Assembly (NCBI RefSeq): GCF_035917235.1
Contig: NZ_CP108423.1
Span: forward strand, 2,545,001 to 2,609,000
Direction of reading: 5' to 3'
Source: Streptomyces sp. NBC_01294
Lineage (GTDB): Bacteria > Actinomycetota > Actinomycetes > Streptomycetales > Streptomycetaceae
DNA length: 64,000 nucleotides
In this document: piece after piece, positions 34,930 through 44,755 of the stretch
Numbering within the stretch: the stretch's first letter is position 1
Layout: each line of letters starts with the position of its first letter
Translations under genes and position numbers: made by a program
Notes under the pieces: model-generated
The model's input: only the letters and a program-made list of their open reading frames with translations
Database searches by the model: none
Told to the model about the DNA's origin: nothing

Positions 34930-35892
34930 CTACGCCTCGGTCAGCGTGGCCAGCAACGCATCCGCCGCCGCATAAGGATCCAGCTCGCCCACGGCAACCC
35001 TGGCCGCCAGCGCATCCAGATGCGCGTCCCCGTGCAGGTCCGCCATCCTCGCCCGCAGCGCCGTCACCGCGATCGTCTCGACCTCCCGCGCCGCCCGCGC
35101 AGCCCTCCGCTCGGCCAGCACCCCCCGCTCGCCCATCCACGCCCGGTGCTTCTCCAGCGCCTCGACGAGTTCGTCGATGCCCTGCCCGCGGGCCGCGACC
35201 GTCTTCACGATCGGCGGCCGCCAGTCCTCCCGGCCCCGCGCCTCCCCCAGCCCCAGCATGTGGTTCAGCTCCCGGGCCGTGGCGTCCGCACCGTCCCGGT
35301 CCGCCTTGTTGACCACGTACACGTCGCCGATCTCCAGGATCCCCGCCTTCGCGGCCTGGATCCCGTCGCCCATCCCGGGAGCCAGCAGCACCACCGAAGT
35401 GTCGGCCTGCGAGGCGATCTCCACCTCCGACTGCCCGACCCCGACCGTCTCGACCAGGATCACCTCGCAGCCGGCCGCGTCCAGCACCCGGATCGCCTGC
35501 GGGGCGGCCCACGCGAGCCCGCCCAGATGGCCGCGGGTGGCCATGGAGCGGATGTAGACCCCGGGGTCCGAGGCGTGGTCCGACATCCGCACCCGGTCAC
35601 CGAGCAGCGCACCGCCGGAGAACGGCGAGGACGGGTCGACGGCGAGCACGCCGACCCGCTTGCCGGCCTTGCGGTACGCGGACACCAGCGCCGACGTCGA
35701 AGTCGACTTGCCGACACCCGGCGACCCGGTCAGCCCCACCACGTACGCCCCTCCCGTCAGCGGGGCCAGCGCGGCCATCACCTCGCGCAGCTGCGGGGAC
35801 GCCCCCTCGACCAGGGAGATCAGCCGGGCCACCGCTCTGGGCCGGCCCTCACGGGCCTGGGCCACCAGCTGGGGGACGTCCACCGCCGTCAT
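34930..35892 (-). CDS. meaB: MeaB/ArgK-type GTPase (acyl-CoA mutase chaperone)
   Basis: A 320-residue G3E-family P-loop GTPase that protects and reloads B12-dependent acyl-CoA mutases. The Walker A motif GSPGVGKST lies at 56-64. Switch/Walker B regions include VGVLAVDPSSPFSGGALLGDR and EVILVETVGVGQSE, and the base-recognition motif is NKAD in YVVNKADRDGA. Given the IcmA-type mutase in this window and the epimerase nearby, it may serve isobutyryl-CoA mutase or methylmalonyl-CoA mutase. Streptomyces often have a second copy beside the methylmalonyl-CoA mutase genes. It lies 96 bp downstream of the thiolase gene on the same strand. Confidence 0.95.
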   Translation of the reverse strand: MTAVDVPQLVAQAREGRPRAVARLISLVEGASPQLREVMAALAPLTGGAYVVGLTGSPGVGKSTSTSALVSAYRKAGKRVGVLAVDPSSPFSGGALLGDRVRMSDHASDPGVYIRSMATRGHLGGLAWAAPQAIRVLDAAGCEVILVETVGVGQSEVEIASQADTSVVLLAPGMGDGIQAAKAGILEIGDVYVVNKADRDGADATARELNHMLGLGEARGREDWRPPIVKTVAARGQGIDELVEALEKHRAWMGERGVLAERRAARAAREVETIAVTALRARMADLHGDAHLDALAARVAVGELDPYAAADALLATLTEA

Positions 35893-35988
35893 ACGTGCTG
35901 CGCTCCTCGGTTCTCGTACGGGTCGGTACGGGGTACGGGTACGGTCGGGCCGCCGGTCCCGGTCGGGACGCGGCGGCCCTGGCTGTGC

Positions 35989-37188
35989 CTACTTGGCGAC
36001 GCGGACGATCAGCGCGTCGCCCTGACCGCCGCCGCCGCACAGCGCGGCCGCGCCGATTCCGCCGCCGCGGCGCTTGAGCTCCAGCGCCAGGTGCAGCACC
36101 ACGCGGGCGCCGGACATGCCGATCGGGTGTCCCAGGGCAATGGCGCCGCCGTTGACGTTCACCTTTTCCGGGGTCACGCCGAGGTCCTTCATTGACTGCA
36201 CGGCGACCGCCGCGAACGCCTCGTTGATCTCGATGAGGTCCAGGTCGGAGACCTCCAGACCCTCCTTCTTCAGGGCGTGCAGGATCGCGTTGGACGGCTG
36301 CGACTGCAGCGAGTTGTCCGGGCCGGCCACGTTGCCGTGGGCGCCGATCTCGGCGATCCACTCCAGGCCGAGCTCCTCGGCCTTCGCCTTGCTCATCACG
36401 ACCACGGCGGCCGCGCCGTCGCTGATCTGCGAGGAGGTGCCGGCCGTGATCGTGCCGTCCTTGGCGAAGGCCGGGCGCAGCTTGCCCAGGGACTCGACCG
36501 TGGTCTCGGGGCGGATGCCCTCGTCCGTGGAGAAGACCACCGGGTCGCCCTTGCGCTGCGGGATCTCGACCGGGGTGATCTCGGCCTCGAAGACACCGTT
36601 CTTCTGCGCGGCCGCGGCCCGCTGGTGCGAGGAGGCGGCGAACTCGTCCTGTGGGGCGCGCTCGATGCCCAGGCGGGTGTTGTGCTTCTCGGTCGACTCA
36701 CCCATCGCGATGTTCTCGAAGGCGTCGGTCAGGCCGTCGTAGGCCATCGCGTCGAGCATCTCGATGGCGCCGTACTTGAAGCCCTCACGCGACTTGGGCA
36801 GCAGGTGCGGGGCGTTGGTCATGGACTCCTGGCCGCCCGCGACCACGATGTCGAACTCACCGGCGCGGATCAGCTGGTCGGCCAGCGCGATCGCGTCCAG
36901 GCCCGAGAGGCACACCTTGTTGATGGTGAGCGCGGGCACGTTCATGGGGATGCCGGCCTTGACCGCCGCCTGGCGGGCGGGGATCTGGCCCGCGCCGGCC
37001 TGGAGCACCTGGCCCATGATCACGTACTGGACCTGGTCGCCGGAGATCCCGGCCCGCTCCAGTGCGGACTTGATGGCGAAGCCGCCGAGGTCGGCACCCG
37101 AGAAGGACTTCAGCGAGCCGAGCAGCCGCCCCATGGGCGTGCGGGCCCCGGCGACGATCACAGAAGTGGTGTTGTTCGATCCGGACAT
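35989..37188 (-). CDS. Acetyl-CoA C-acetyltransferase (thiolase)
   Basis: A 399-residue type II thiolase condensing two acetyl-CoA to acetoacetyl-CoA, or the reverse. Catalytic residues are C93 in [12 protein letters not shown]354 in [16 protein letters not shown] and C384 in [11 protein letters not shown]. The length and the [14 protein letters not shown] pattern are typical of biosynthetic thiolases. In Streptomyces such a thiolase can feed the ethylmalonyl-CoA pathway. It is divergent from the epimerase gene and upstream of meaB. Confidence 0.95.
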   Translation of the reverse strand: MSGSNNTTSVIVAGARTPMGRLLGSLKSFSGADLGGFAIKSALERAGISGDQVQYVIMGQVLQAGAGQIPARQAAVKAGIPMNVPALTINKVCLSGLDAIALADQLIRAGEFDIVVAGGQESMTNAPHLLPKSREGFKYGAIEMLDAMAYDGLTDAFENIAMGESTEKHNTRLGIERAPQDEFAASSHQRAAAAQKNGVFEAEITPVEIPQRKGDPVVFSTDEGIRPETTVESLGKLRPAFAKDGTITAGTSSQISDGAAAVVVMSKAKAEELGLEWIAEIGAHGNVAGPDNSLQSQPSNAILHALKKEGLEVSDLDLIEINEAFAAVAVQSMKDLGVTPEKVNVNGGAIALGHPIGMSGARVVLHLALELKRRGGGIGAAALCGGGGQGDALIVRVAK

Positions 37189-37323
37189 GAGGCACAGCCC
37201 CTTGGATGAGGAGTGAACGAGGGTTTACGTGAATGTACTGGGCGGTACCGCAGCGGTCATCGGGCTGCCGGTGTGATCGCGCGCACGTTGCGTGACCACC
37301 CCCTTCGGGAGTGCACTGTCCCC

Positions 37324-37752
37324 ATGCTGACAAGAATCGACCACATCGGGATCGCCTGCTTCGACCTGGACAAGACTGTCGAGTTCTACCGTGCCACGTA
37401 CGGCTTCGAGGTGTTCCACACCGAGGTCAACGAGGAGCAGGGCGTCCGCGAGGCCATGTTGAAGATCAACGAAACCTCCGACGGGGGCGCCTCCTACCTC
37501 CAGCTCCTGGAGCCCACCCGGGAGGACTCCGCGGTGGGCAAGTGGCTCGCCAAGAACGGTGAGGGCGTCCACCACATCGCCTTCGGCACCGAGGACGTCC
37601 AGGGCGACTCCGAGGCCATCCGCGGCAAGGGCGTCCGCGTCCTCTACGACCAGCCCCGGATCGGCTCCATGGGCTCCTCGATCACCTTCCTGCACCCCAA
37701 GGACTGCCACGGGGTCCTCACCGAACTGGTCACCTCCAGCCCCGACCACTGA
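37324..37752 (+). CDS. mce: Methylmalonyl-CoA epimerase
   Basis: A 142-residue vicinal-oxygen-chelate protein racemising (2R)- and (2S)-methylmalonyl-CoA. Two beta-alpha-beta modules are present. Metal-site residues are recognisable as H7 (RIDHIGIACFDL), the GVHHIAFGTEDV histidine and the terminal glutamate in VLTELVTS. The ATG at 37324 has GGGAG about ten bases upstream. The divergent thiolase and adjacent meaB place it in an acyl-CoA cluster. It supplies the isomer needed by the mutase and by polyketide extender pathways. Confidence 0.94.
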   Translation: MLTRIDHIGIACFDLDKTVEFYRATYGFEVFHTEVNEEQGVREAMLKINETSDGGASYLQLLEPTREDSAVGKWLAKNGEGVHHIAFGTEDVQGDSEAIRGKGVRVLYDQPRIGSMGSSITFLHPKDCHGVLTELVTSSPDH

Positions 37753-37934
37753 TGTCCCGATTCCCCGGCCGGTAGAGTGGCCATGGCTCGGCCGGGGTTC
37801 GGTGCGGAGACGGGGGTCGGGGCCTGTGTCCCCTGCCCCGGTATCTGACACCATTCCCCCGGGGGCGTCGTTCAGCGGGCGAGCGATGCTCATTGGGAGT
37901 GAGCTTGCGACCAGGGGACGGATGGGACCGCGCT

Positions 37935-40900
37935 GTGCGGGGCTACGAAAGCCAGGAGAGCCATCAGGCCGAGGCCGACCATCTCTCGCGCTTCGAGGCC
38001 GAGATGGAGCGGCTGAAGAAGGAGCGCGGGAAGGCCGTCCAGCACGCTGAGGACCTGGGATACCAGGTCGAGGTGCTGCGCGCCAAGCTCCACGAGGTAC
38101 GCCGATCTCTGGCGTCCCGCCCCGCCTACGACGGCGCGGACATGGGGTACCAGGCGGAGCAGCTGCTTCGCAATGCCCAGATCCAGGCCGACCAGATGCG
38201 CTCCGACGCCGAGCGCGAGCTGCGCGACGCCCGGGCGCAGACCCAGCGCATCCTCCAGGAGCACGCCGAACACCAGGCGCGCCTCCAGGCCGAACTGCAC
38301 GCCGAGGCCGTCAACCGGCGCCAGCGCCTGGACCAGGAGCTGGGCGAACGCCGCCAGACCGTCGAGGCGCACGTCAACGAGAACGTTGCCTGGGCCGAGC
38401 AGCTGCGCGCCCGTACGGAGTCCCAGGCGCGCCGGCTCATGGAGGAGTCCCGCGCCGAGGCCGAGCAGTCCCTGAACGCCGCCCGCGCCGAGGCCGCCCG
38501 GGTCGCCGAGGAGACCCGGCGCCGGATGGCCGCCGACGCCGAGGCCGCCCGTGCGGAGACCGAGGCCACCCTGCTGCGCGCCCGCAAGGAGGCCGAGCGG
38601 CTGCTGACCGCCGCCTCCTCGCAGGCCCAGGAGGCCAGCCAGCACGCGGAGCGGCTGCGCTCCACCACCTCCGCCGAGGCCGAGCAGACCCGCCAGCAGA
38701 CCATGGACCTCGGCCGGCTGGCCGAGTCCCGCGTGCAGGAGGCCGACTCCGCACTGCGCGAGGCCCGCGCCGAGGCCGAGAAGGTGCTCGCGGAGGCCAA
38801 GGAGAGCGCGTCCCGCCAGCTCGCGTCCGCGGAGTCCGTCAACGAGCAGCGCACCCGTACCGCCAAGGAGCAGGTCGCCCGGCTGGTCGGCCAGGCCACC
38901 AAGGAGGCCGAGGTCCTCAAGGCCGAGGCCGAGCAGTCCCTGGCCGACGCCCGCGCGGAGGCCGAGCGGCTGCGCACCGAGGCCGGCGAGCACGCCCGTA
39001 CGGCCGCGGCCGAGGACATGGCGGCCCAGCTGGCGAAGGCCGCCCGCACCGCCGAGGACGTACTGAACAAGGCCTCGGAGGACGCCCGGGCCACCACCCG
39101 GGCCGCGTCCGAGGAGGCCGACCGGATCCGCCGCGAGGCCGAGACCGAGGCCGACCGGCTGCGCCTGCAGGCGGCGACCACGGCCGACGAGCTCAAGGGT
39201 GCCGCGAAGGACGACACCGAGGAGTACCGGGCCCGCACGGTCGAACTCCAGGAGGAGGCCCGGCGGCTGCGCGGCGAGGCCGAACAGCTGCGCGCGGAGG
39301 CCGTCGCCGAGGGCGAGCGGATCCGCGGCGAGGCCCGCCGCGAGGCGGTCCAGCAGATCGAGGAGGCGGCCCGGACCGCCGAGGAGCTGCTCGGCAAGGC
39401 CAAGGCGGACGCGGACGAGCTGCGCGGCGGGGCGACCGCCGAGAGCGAGCGGGTCCGCGCCGAGGCCGTCGAGCGGGCCGGCAACCTGCGCAAGCAGGCC
39501 GAGGAGACCCTGGAGCGGACCCGCGCCGAGGCCGAGCGGCTGCGCGCCGAGGCCGAGGAGCAGGCCGAGGGCGTCCGGGCCGAGGCGGACGCGGCGGCCC
39601 TCGCCCGGCGCGAGGAGACCGAGCAGGCGCTGGCCGCCAAGCGCGTGGAGGCCGACGAGGAGCTCGTACGGCTGCACACGGACGCCGAGAGCCGGCTGAC
39701 CACGGCCGAGCAGACGCTGCGCGACGCCCGTGCGGCGGCGGAGAACATCCGCCGCGAGACCGCGGAGGAGACCGACCGGCTGCGCGCCGAGTCGGCGGAG
39801 CGCATCCGCACGCTGCAGACGCAGTCGGAGACCGAGGCCGAGCGGCTTCGGGACGACGCGGCGGACGACGCCGGCCGGGTGCGCGCGGAGGCCGAACAGG
39901 TCGCCGTACGACTGCGCAGCGAGGCCGAGTCCGAGGCGGAGCGGGTGCGCACGGAGGCGCACGAGACCGCGGACCGGCTGCGCGCCGAGGCGAAGGCGGC
40001 GGCCGAGCGGGTCGCCGCGGAGGCCGCGGAGGCGCTGGCCGCCGCGCAGGAGGAGGCCGCCCGGCGCCGCCGGGAGTCCGAGGAGACCCTGGCGTCGGCC
40101 CGGACGGACGCGGAACAGGAGCGGGCCCAGGCCCGCGAGCAGAGCGAGGAGTTGCTGGCCGCGGCCCGCCGCCGCTCGGAGGAGGCGCAGGCCGAGGCGG
40201 CCCGCCTGACCGAGGAGGCCGAGCGCCGGGCATCGGAGCTGGTGTCGGCGGCCGAGGCCACCGCCCAGCAGGTGCGGGACTCCGTGGCCGGGCTGCACGA
40301 GCAGGCCGAGGAGGAGGTCGCCGGACTGCGCAGCGCCGCCGAGCACTCGGCGGAGCGTACGAGGACCGAGGCCGAGGAAGAGGCCGGCCGGGTCCGTTCC
40401 GACGCCTACGCGGAGCGGGAGCGGGCCACCGAGGACGCCAACCGGACCCGCACCGAGGCGCGCGCGGAGACGGACGCGGCGAAGGCACTGGCGGAGCGGA
40501 CGGTCGGCGAGGCGATCGCCGAGGCCGAGCAGCTGCGCAGCGACACCGCCGAGTACGCGCAGCGGGTGCGTACCGAGGCGACGGACGCGCTGGCCGCGTC
40601 CGAGCGGGACGCGGCCCGTACCCGGGCCGACGCCCGGGACGACGCGAACCGGATCCGCGGCGAGGCGGCGGAGTCCCTGGAGGCCTCCCGCACCGAGGGC
40701 GCCCGGATCACGGCCGACGCGACGGCGGAGGCCGAGCGGATCACCGCGGAGACCCGCACGGCGAACGCGGCCACGGTCTCCGAGGCCGCGGAGCAGGCCG
40801 AGCGGATCACGGCCGAGGCGGCGCAGGCCGCGGAGGCCACCCGTGCCGAGGCCGCGGGCACCCTGGACGAGGCGCGGGCCGAGGGCAACCGGCTGCGCAC

Positions 40901-42491
40901 CGAGGCCGCGGAGCAGGCCGACCGGCTCATCTCCGAGGCGTCGGCGGAGGCGGACCGGCTCACCGAGGAGACCCGCGCCGCCAACGCGGTCACCGTCGGC
41001 GAGGCGTCGGTGGAGGCCGAGCGGCTCACCACCCAGGCGGCACGGCTCAAGGCACAGGCGGCCGAGACCCTGGCGAGCGCCGAGCGGGACGCGGCGAGGA
41101 TCATGGTCGACTCGCGTGCCGAGGGCGACCGGCTCATCGACGAGACCCGTACGGCCAACGAGGCCACGGTCGGCGAGGCCGAGGCCGAGGCCGAGCGGGT
41201 GCGCGCGGAGGCGGCCCGGGTCCTGGACGACGCCCGTGCGGAGGGCGGCCGGATCATCGGCGAGGCCACCGCGGAGGCGGACCGCGTCACGGTCGCGGCG
41301 AACGAGACGCTGGCGGGCGCCGAGCGGGACGCCGAGCAGACGATGGACGAGGCGCGCGCCGAGGCGAACCGGCTGCGCACCGAGGCGGCCGAGCAGGCGG
41401 ACCGGCTCATCACCGAGGCCGTGTCCGAGGCCGAGAACCTCACGGAGCAGACCCGCAAGGACAACGACCGCACGGTCGGCGAGGCGGCCGGCGAGGCCGA
41501 GCGGCTGCGCGCGGACGCGTCGGAGGCGCTGTCCTCGGCGCAGGAGCACGCGACCCGCACCCGGTCGGAGGCCGAGCGGGTCAAGGCCGAGGCGGCGACC
41601 GCGGCGGAGCGCATGCGCACCGAGGCCCGTGCGGAGTCCGAGCGGCTGCTGGACGAGGCCCGCGAGGAGGCCAACAAGCGCCGCAGCGAGGCCGCGGAGC
41701 AGGTCGACCGGCTCATCACCGAGGCCTCGGCGGAGGCCGAAAAGCTGACCGGCGATGCGCGGAAGCAGGCCCTCGCCGCCACGACGGCGGCCGAGGAGCA
41801 GGCCGACGCGATGGTCGACGCGGCCCGCAAGGAGGCGGCGCGGATCGCCTCGGAGGCGACCGTCGAGGGCAACTCCATGGTGGAGAAGGCCCGTACGGAC
41901 GCGGACGAGCTGCTGATCGGCGCGCGCTCGGACGCGGCTGCCATAAGGGAACGGGCGGAGGAGCTGCGCGGCCGCGTCGAGGGCGAGGTCGAGGAGCTGC
42001 ACGAGCGGGCCCGTCGGGAGTCGGCCGAGCAGATGAAGTCGGCCGGCGATCGCGTGGACAAGCTGGTGCGGGCGGCGACCGAGCAGAGCGTCGAGGCCGA
42101 GGCGAAGGCCAAGGAGCTGGTCTCGGACGCGAGCAGCGAGGCGAGCAAGGTGCGCATCGCCGCGGTGCGCAAGGCGGAGGCGCTGCTCAAGGAGGCCGAG
42201 CAGAAGAAGGCGGAGCTGGCCCGCGAGGCCGAGAACGCCCTCGCGCAGGCCAGGGCGGAGGCCGAACGGCTCGTCGACGAGGGCCGCAGTGAGCTGGAGG
42301 TCCTGGTGCGCAGGCGCGAGGACATCCAGGCGGAGATCTCCCGTGTCCAGGACGTTCTTGAGGCGTTGGAATCATTCGAGGCGCCTTCCGGCGGCGGCAA
42401 GCCGGCGGTCGGCGGCCAGGGCGCGGGGGGCGTGAAGGCCGGAGCGACAGCAGGGTCCACTCGTTCGGGTGGCAAGTCGTCGGAGGGGTAG
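37935..42491 (+). CDS. scy: Scy, large coiled-coil polarity scaffold
   Basis: A 1518-residue, almost entirely coiled-coil protein dominated by Ala, Glu, Arg and Asp. In S. coelicolor Scy marks and organises hyphal tips, interacting with DivIVA and FilP. The N-terminal ~70 residues (HLSRFEAEMERLKKERGKAVQHAEDLGYQVEVLRAKLHEVRRSL) are the conserved globular/heptad part. The rest is the hendecad-based 51-residue repeat described for Scy. Nearly identical segments start at 40866, 41346 and 41652, the last two 102 residues apart. The C-terminus is Gly/Lys-rich. I start at GTG 37935 to match the RGYE start of homologues; TTG 37893 or GTG 37899 are alternatives. From memory, the S. coelicolor protein is about 190 residues shorter. 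Confidence 0.94.
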   Translation: MRGYESQESHQAEADHLSRFEAEMERLKKERGKAVQHAEDLGYQVEVLRAKLHEVRRSLASRPAYDGADMGYQAEQLLRNAQIQADQMRSDAERELRDARAQTQRILQEHAEHQARLQAELHAEAVNRRQRLDQELGERRQTVEAHVNENVAWAEQLRARTESQARRLMEESRAEAEQSLNAARAEAARVAEETRRRMAADAEAARAETEATLLRARKEAERLLTAASSQAQEASQHAERLRSTTSAEAEQTRQQTMDLGRLAESRVQEADSALREARAEAEKVLAEAKESASRQLASAESVNEQRTRTAKEQVARLVGQATKEAEVLKAEAEQSLADARAEAERLRTEAGEHARTAAAEDMAAQLAKAARTAEDVLNKASEDARATTRAASEEADRIRREAETEADRLRLQAATTADELKGAAKDDTEEYRARTVELQEEARRLRGEAEQLRAEAVAEGERIRGEARREAVQQIEEAARTAEELLGKAKADADELRGGATAESERVRAEAVERAGNLRKQAEETLERTRAEAERLRAEAEEQAEGVRAEADAAALARREETEQALAAKRVEADEELVRLHTDAESRLTTAEQTLRDARAAAENIRRETAEETDRLRAESAERIRTLQTQSETEAERLRDDAADDAGRVRAEAEQVAVRLRSEAESEAERVRTEAHETADRLRAEAKAAAERVAAEAAEALAAAQEEAARRRRESEETLASARTDAEQERAQAREQSEELLAAARRRSEEAQAEAARLTEEAERRASELVSAAEATAQQVRDSVAGLHEQAEEEVAGLRSAAEHSAERTRTEAEEEAGRVRSDAYAERERATEDANRTRTEARAETDAAKALAERTVGEAIAEAEQLRSDTAEYAQRVRTEATDALAASERDAARTRADARDDANRIRGEAAESLEASRTEGARITADATAEAERITAETRTANAATVSEAAEQAERITAEAAQAAEATRAEAAGTLDEARAEGNRLRTEAAEQADRLISEASAEADRLTEETRAANAVTVGEASVEAERLTTQAARLKAQAAETLASAERDAARIMVDSRAEGDRLIDETRTANEATVGEAEAEAERVRAEAARVLDDARAEGGRIIGEATAEADRVTVAANETLAGAERDAEQTMDEARAEANRLRTEAAEQADRLITEAVSEAENLTEQTRKDNDRTVGEAAGEAERLRADASEALSSAQEHATRTRSEAERVKAEAATAAERMRTEARAESERLLDEAREEANKRRSEAAEQVDRLITEASAEAEKLTGDARKQALAATTAAEEQADAMVDAARKEAARIASEATVEGNSMVEKARTDADELLIGARSDAAAIRERAEELRGRVEGEVEELHERARRESAEQMKSAGDRVDKLVRAATEQSVEAEAKAKELVSDASSEASKVRIAAVRKAEALLKEAEQKKAELAREAENALAQARAEAERLVDEGRSELEVLVRRREDIQAEISRVQDVLEALESFEAPSGGGKPAVGGQGAGGVKAGATAGSTRSGGKSSEG

Positions 42492-42687
42492 CCAAACGGT
42501 GAGGGATGTGTGCACCTGATGAAGGTTCAGGCGAACGGGTGACAAGCACTCTGCCGTTCTGCCACTCAAAAGGGGTGTCATTGTCCAGATCAAACGCGGA
42601 TTGACTCGATGACACGCCGCCTGGGCGCCTAGGATTCCCCTTAACACCTCACGTAGCACCTCATCGGTCTCATTCGACAGGAACCCC

Positions 42688-43626
42688 ATGAGCGACACTT
42701 CCTCCCCCTTCGGCTTCGAGCTCGTGCGGCGTGGTTACGACCGCGGTCAGGTGGACGACCGCATTACCAAGCTGGTCTCCGACCGCGACAGCGCCCTTGG
42801 ACGTATCAACTCTCTGGAAAAGCGGATCGAGGAACTGCACCTCGAGACGCAGAACGCCCAGGCCCAGGTGAACGACGCCGAGCCGTCGTACGCCGGTCTC
42901 GGCGCCCGGGTCGAGAAGATCCTGCGGCTGGCCGAGGAGGAGGCGAAGGACCTGCGCGAGGAGGCCCGTCGCGCGGCCGAGCAGCACCGCGAGCTCGCCG
43001 AGTCGGCTGCCCAGCAGGTGCGCAACGACGCCGAGTCGTTCGCCGCCGACCGCAAGTCGAAGGCGGAGGACGAGGGCGTCCGCATCGTCGAGAAGGCCAA
43101 GGGCGAAGCCTCCACCCTGCGCTCCGAGGCCCAGAAGGACGCCGCCTCCAAGCGCGAGGAGGCCGACGCGCTGTTCGAGGAGACCCGCGCCAAGGCCGCC
43201 CAGGCCGCCGCGGACTTCGAGACCAACCTGGCCAAGCGCCGTGAGCAGTCGGAGCGCGACCTGGCCGCGCGTCAGGCCAAGGCCGAGAAGCGCCTCGCGG
43301 AGATCGAGCACCGCGCGGAGCAGCTGCGCCTGGAGGCCGAGAAGCTGCGTACGGACGCGGAGCGCCGTGCCCGTCAGACCGTGGAGACCGCGCAGCGCCA
43401 GGCCGAGGACATCGTGGCCGACGCCAACGCCAAGGCGGACCGCATCCGCAGCGAGTCCGAGCGCGAGCTGGCGGCGCTCACCAACCGCCGCGACTCGATC
43501 AACGCGCAGCTGACCAACGTCCGCGAGATGCTGGCGACGCTCACGGGCGCGGCCGTCGCGGCGGCCTCCCCGATCGTGGACGACGAGCCCGTCACCCGCG
43601 GCGTCCCCGCGCAGCAGAGCCGCTAG
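42688..43626 (+). CDS. filP: FilP, intermediate-filament-like coiled-coil protein
   Basis: A 312-residue coiled-coil protein that in S. coelicolor forms cytoskeletal filaments giving hyphal rigidity and binds DivIVA and Scy. The N-terminal head SPFGFELVRRGYDRGQVDDRI resembles the DivIVA head. A short heptad stretch follows (LVSDRDSALGRINSLEKRIEELH), then a long Glu/Ala/Arg rod of the Scy repeat type, and a short tail (VAAASPIVDDEPVTRGVPAQ). It follows scy by 196 bp with its own probable promoter and is closed by a hairpin terminator. Confidence 0.95.
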   Translation: MSDTSSPFGFELVRRGYDRGQVDDRITKLVSDRDSALGRINSLEKRIEELHLETQNAQAQVNDAEPSYAGLGARVEKILRLAEEEAKDLREEARRAAEQHRELAESAAQQVRNDAESFAADRKSKAEDEGVRIVEKAKGEASTLRSEAQKDAASKREEADALFEETRAKAAQAAADFETNLAKRREQSERDLAARQAKAEKRLAEIEHRAEQLRLEAEKLRTDAERRARQTVETAQRQAEDIVADANAKADRIRSESERELAALTNRRDSINAQLTNVREMLATLTGAAVAAASPIVDDEPVTRGVPAQQSR

Positions 43627-43664
43627 TACGCCCGCCTTACGCGCCGGTAGCGAATGCGGCTGAT

Positions 43665-43708
43665 CCAAGGGCCTTACGCCCCACCTTGAGGTGGCGTAGG
43701 GCCCTTGG
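43665..43708 (+). terminator. Terminator downstream of filP
   Basis: A long imperfect stem pairs CCAAGGGCC/GGGCCCTTGG and ACGCCCCACC/GGTGGCGT around a TTGA loop. It lies 38 bases after the filP stop and just before the first ABC ATPase gene, separating the cytoskeletal pair from the transporter genes. Confidence 0.75.
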
Positions 43709-43726
43709 GCGTTCTAGCGTGGCGGC

Positions 43727-44755
43727 ATGATCGAGCTTGAGGGCCTCACCAAACGATTCGGTGCCAAAACCGCCGTGGACCACCTCAGCTTCCAGGTCAG
43801 ACCGGGGGTGGTGACCGGCTTCCTCGGCCCCAACGGGGCGGGGAAGTCCACGACCATGCGCATGATGCTCGACCTCGACAACCCGACCAGCGGTACGGTC
43901 CGGATCGACGGGAAGCACTACCGGGACCTGCCGGAGCCACTGAAGTACATCGGAGCGCTGCTGGATGCGAAGGCCATGCACGGTGGCCGAAGTGCATACA
44001 ACAACCTTCTCTGTCTGGCCCAGTCGAATCGCATCCCGGAGCAGCGGGTCGCCGAGGTCCTGGACCTGGTCGGCCTGACGGCCGTGGCGAAGAAGAAATC
44101 CAAAGGATTTTCGCTGGGCATGGGTCAGCGGCTGGGAATCGCCGCCGCGTTGCTGGGTGATCCGGAAATCCTCATGTTCGACGAACCCGTCAACGGTCTG
44201 GACCCGGAGGGAATTCTCTGGATCCGCAATCTGATGAAGGGCATGGCGGCGGAGGGGAGGACGATCTTCGTGTCCTCCCACCTGATGAGCGAAATGGCGC
44301 TGACCGCAGACCATTTGGTCGTCATCGGTCAAGGGAAGTTACTGGCCGATCTGCCGATGGCCGATTTCATCCAGCAGAACTCCCGCAGTTACGTCCGCCT
44401 GCGCTCCCCGCAGCAGGAACGGCTCAAGGACGTCCTGCACGAATCCGGGATCGACGCCATCAGCGTCCCCGCCACCGGCACGCTGGAGATCGACGGCGCG
44501 AGCGCGGAACAGCTCGGCGAGCTGGCCGCCCAGCACCAGATCGTGCTGCACGAACTCAGCCCGCAGCGGGCCTCACTGGAGGAAGCGTTCATGCGCATGA
44601 CGGCGGACTCCGTCGAGTACCACGCCCACGCGCCGGGCGCACCCGGCACGCCGGCCCCGCCCGGCATGGCCGCGGACAACCCGGCCCGGCCGGCCGACGT
44701 GCCCGCCTGGGGCGCCGGCTCCGGCTTCGAGGCGCAGCGCAAGGGTGGCGAGTGA
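43727..44755 (+). CDS. ABC-2 type transporter ATPase, first pair
   Basis: A 342-residue ATP-binding subunit. Walker A is GPNGAGKST (34-42), the signature is SLGMGQ in place of LSGGQ, Walker B is ILMFDEPVNGLDPEG and the switch histidine is in VSSHLMSEMA. A DrrA-like C-terminal extension ends in an Ala/Pro-rich tail. It begins 18 bp after the filP terminator. Its TGA overlaps the permease GTG. The close paralogue at 45678 shows that the unit is one of two tandem copies. Substrate unknown; such pairs often confer peptide or drug export. Confidence 0.92.
   Translation: MIELEGLTKRFGAKTAVDHLSFQVRPGVVTGFLGPNGAGKSTTMRMMLDLDNPTSGTVRIDGKHYRDLPEPLKYIGALLDAKAMHGGRSAYNNLLCLAQSNRIPEQRVAEVLDLVGLTAVAKKKSKGFSLGMGQRLGIAAALLGDPEILMFDEPVNGLDPEGILWIRNLMKGMAAEGRTIFVSSHLMSEMALTADHLVVIGQGKLLADLPMADFIQQNSRSYVRLRSPQQERLKDVLHESGIDAISVPATGTLEIDGASAEQLGELAAQHQIVLHELSPQRASLEEAFMRMTADSVEYHAHAPGAPGTPAPPGMAADNPARPADVPAWGAGSGFEAQRKGGE

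Noticed and set aside
36277..37209. Plus-strand frame of 310 codons opposite the thiolase
   Set aside because: Antisense shadow of a gene with all catalytic residues; no independent features.
40866..41760. Repeated DNA within scy as a CRISPR-like or tandem satellite array
   Set aside because: The repeats are in frame, coding and match the protein's known 51-residue periodicity; there are no spacers.
37890..42002. Minus-strand open frame of 1370 codons opposite scy
   Set aside because: It is a low-complexity Leu/Gly/Arg shadow of the Scy coiled-coil repeat, without a ribosome site or recognisable domain.
42576..42615. GTGTCAT / ATGACAC inverted repeat before filP as an operator
   Set aside because: The 7-bp arms are separated by 26 bp and no promoter with proper spacing could be placed around them.
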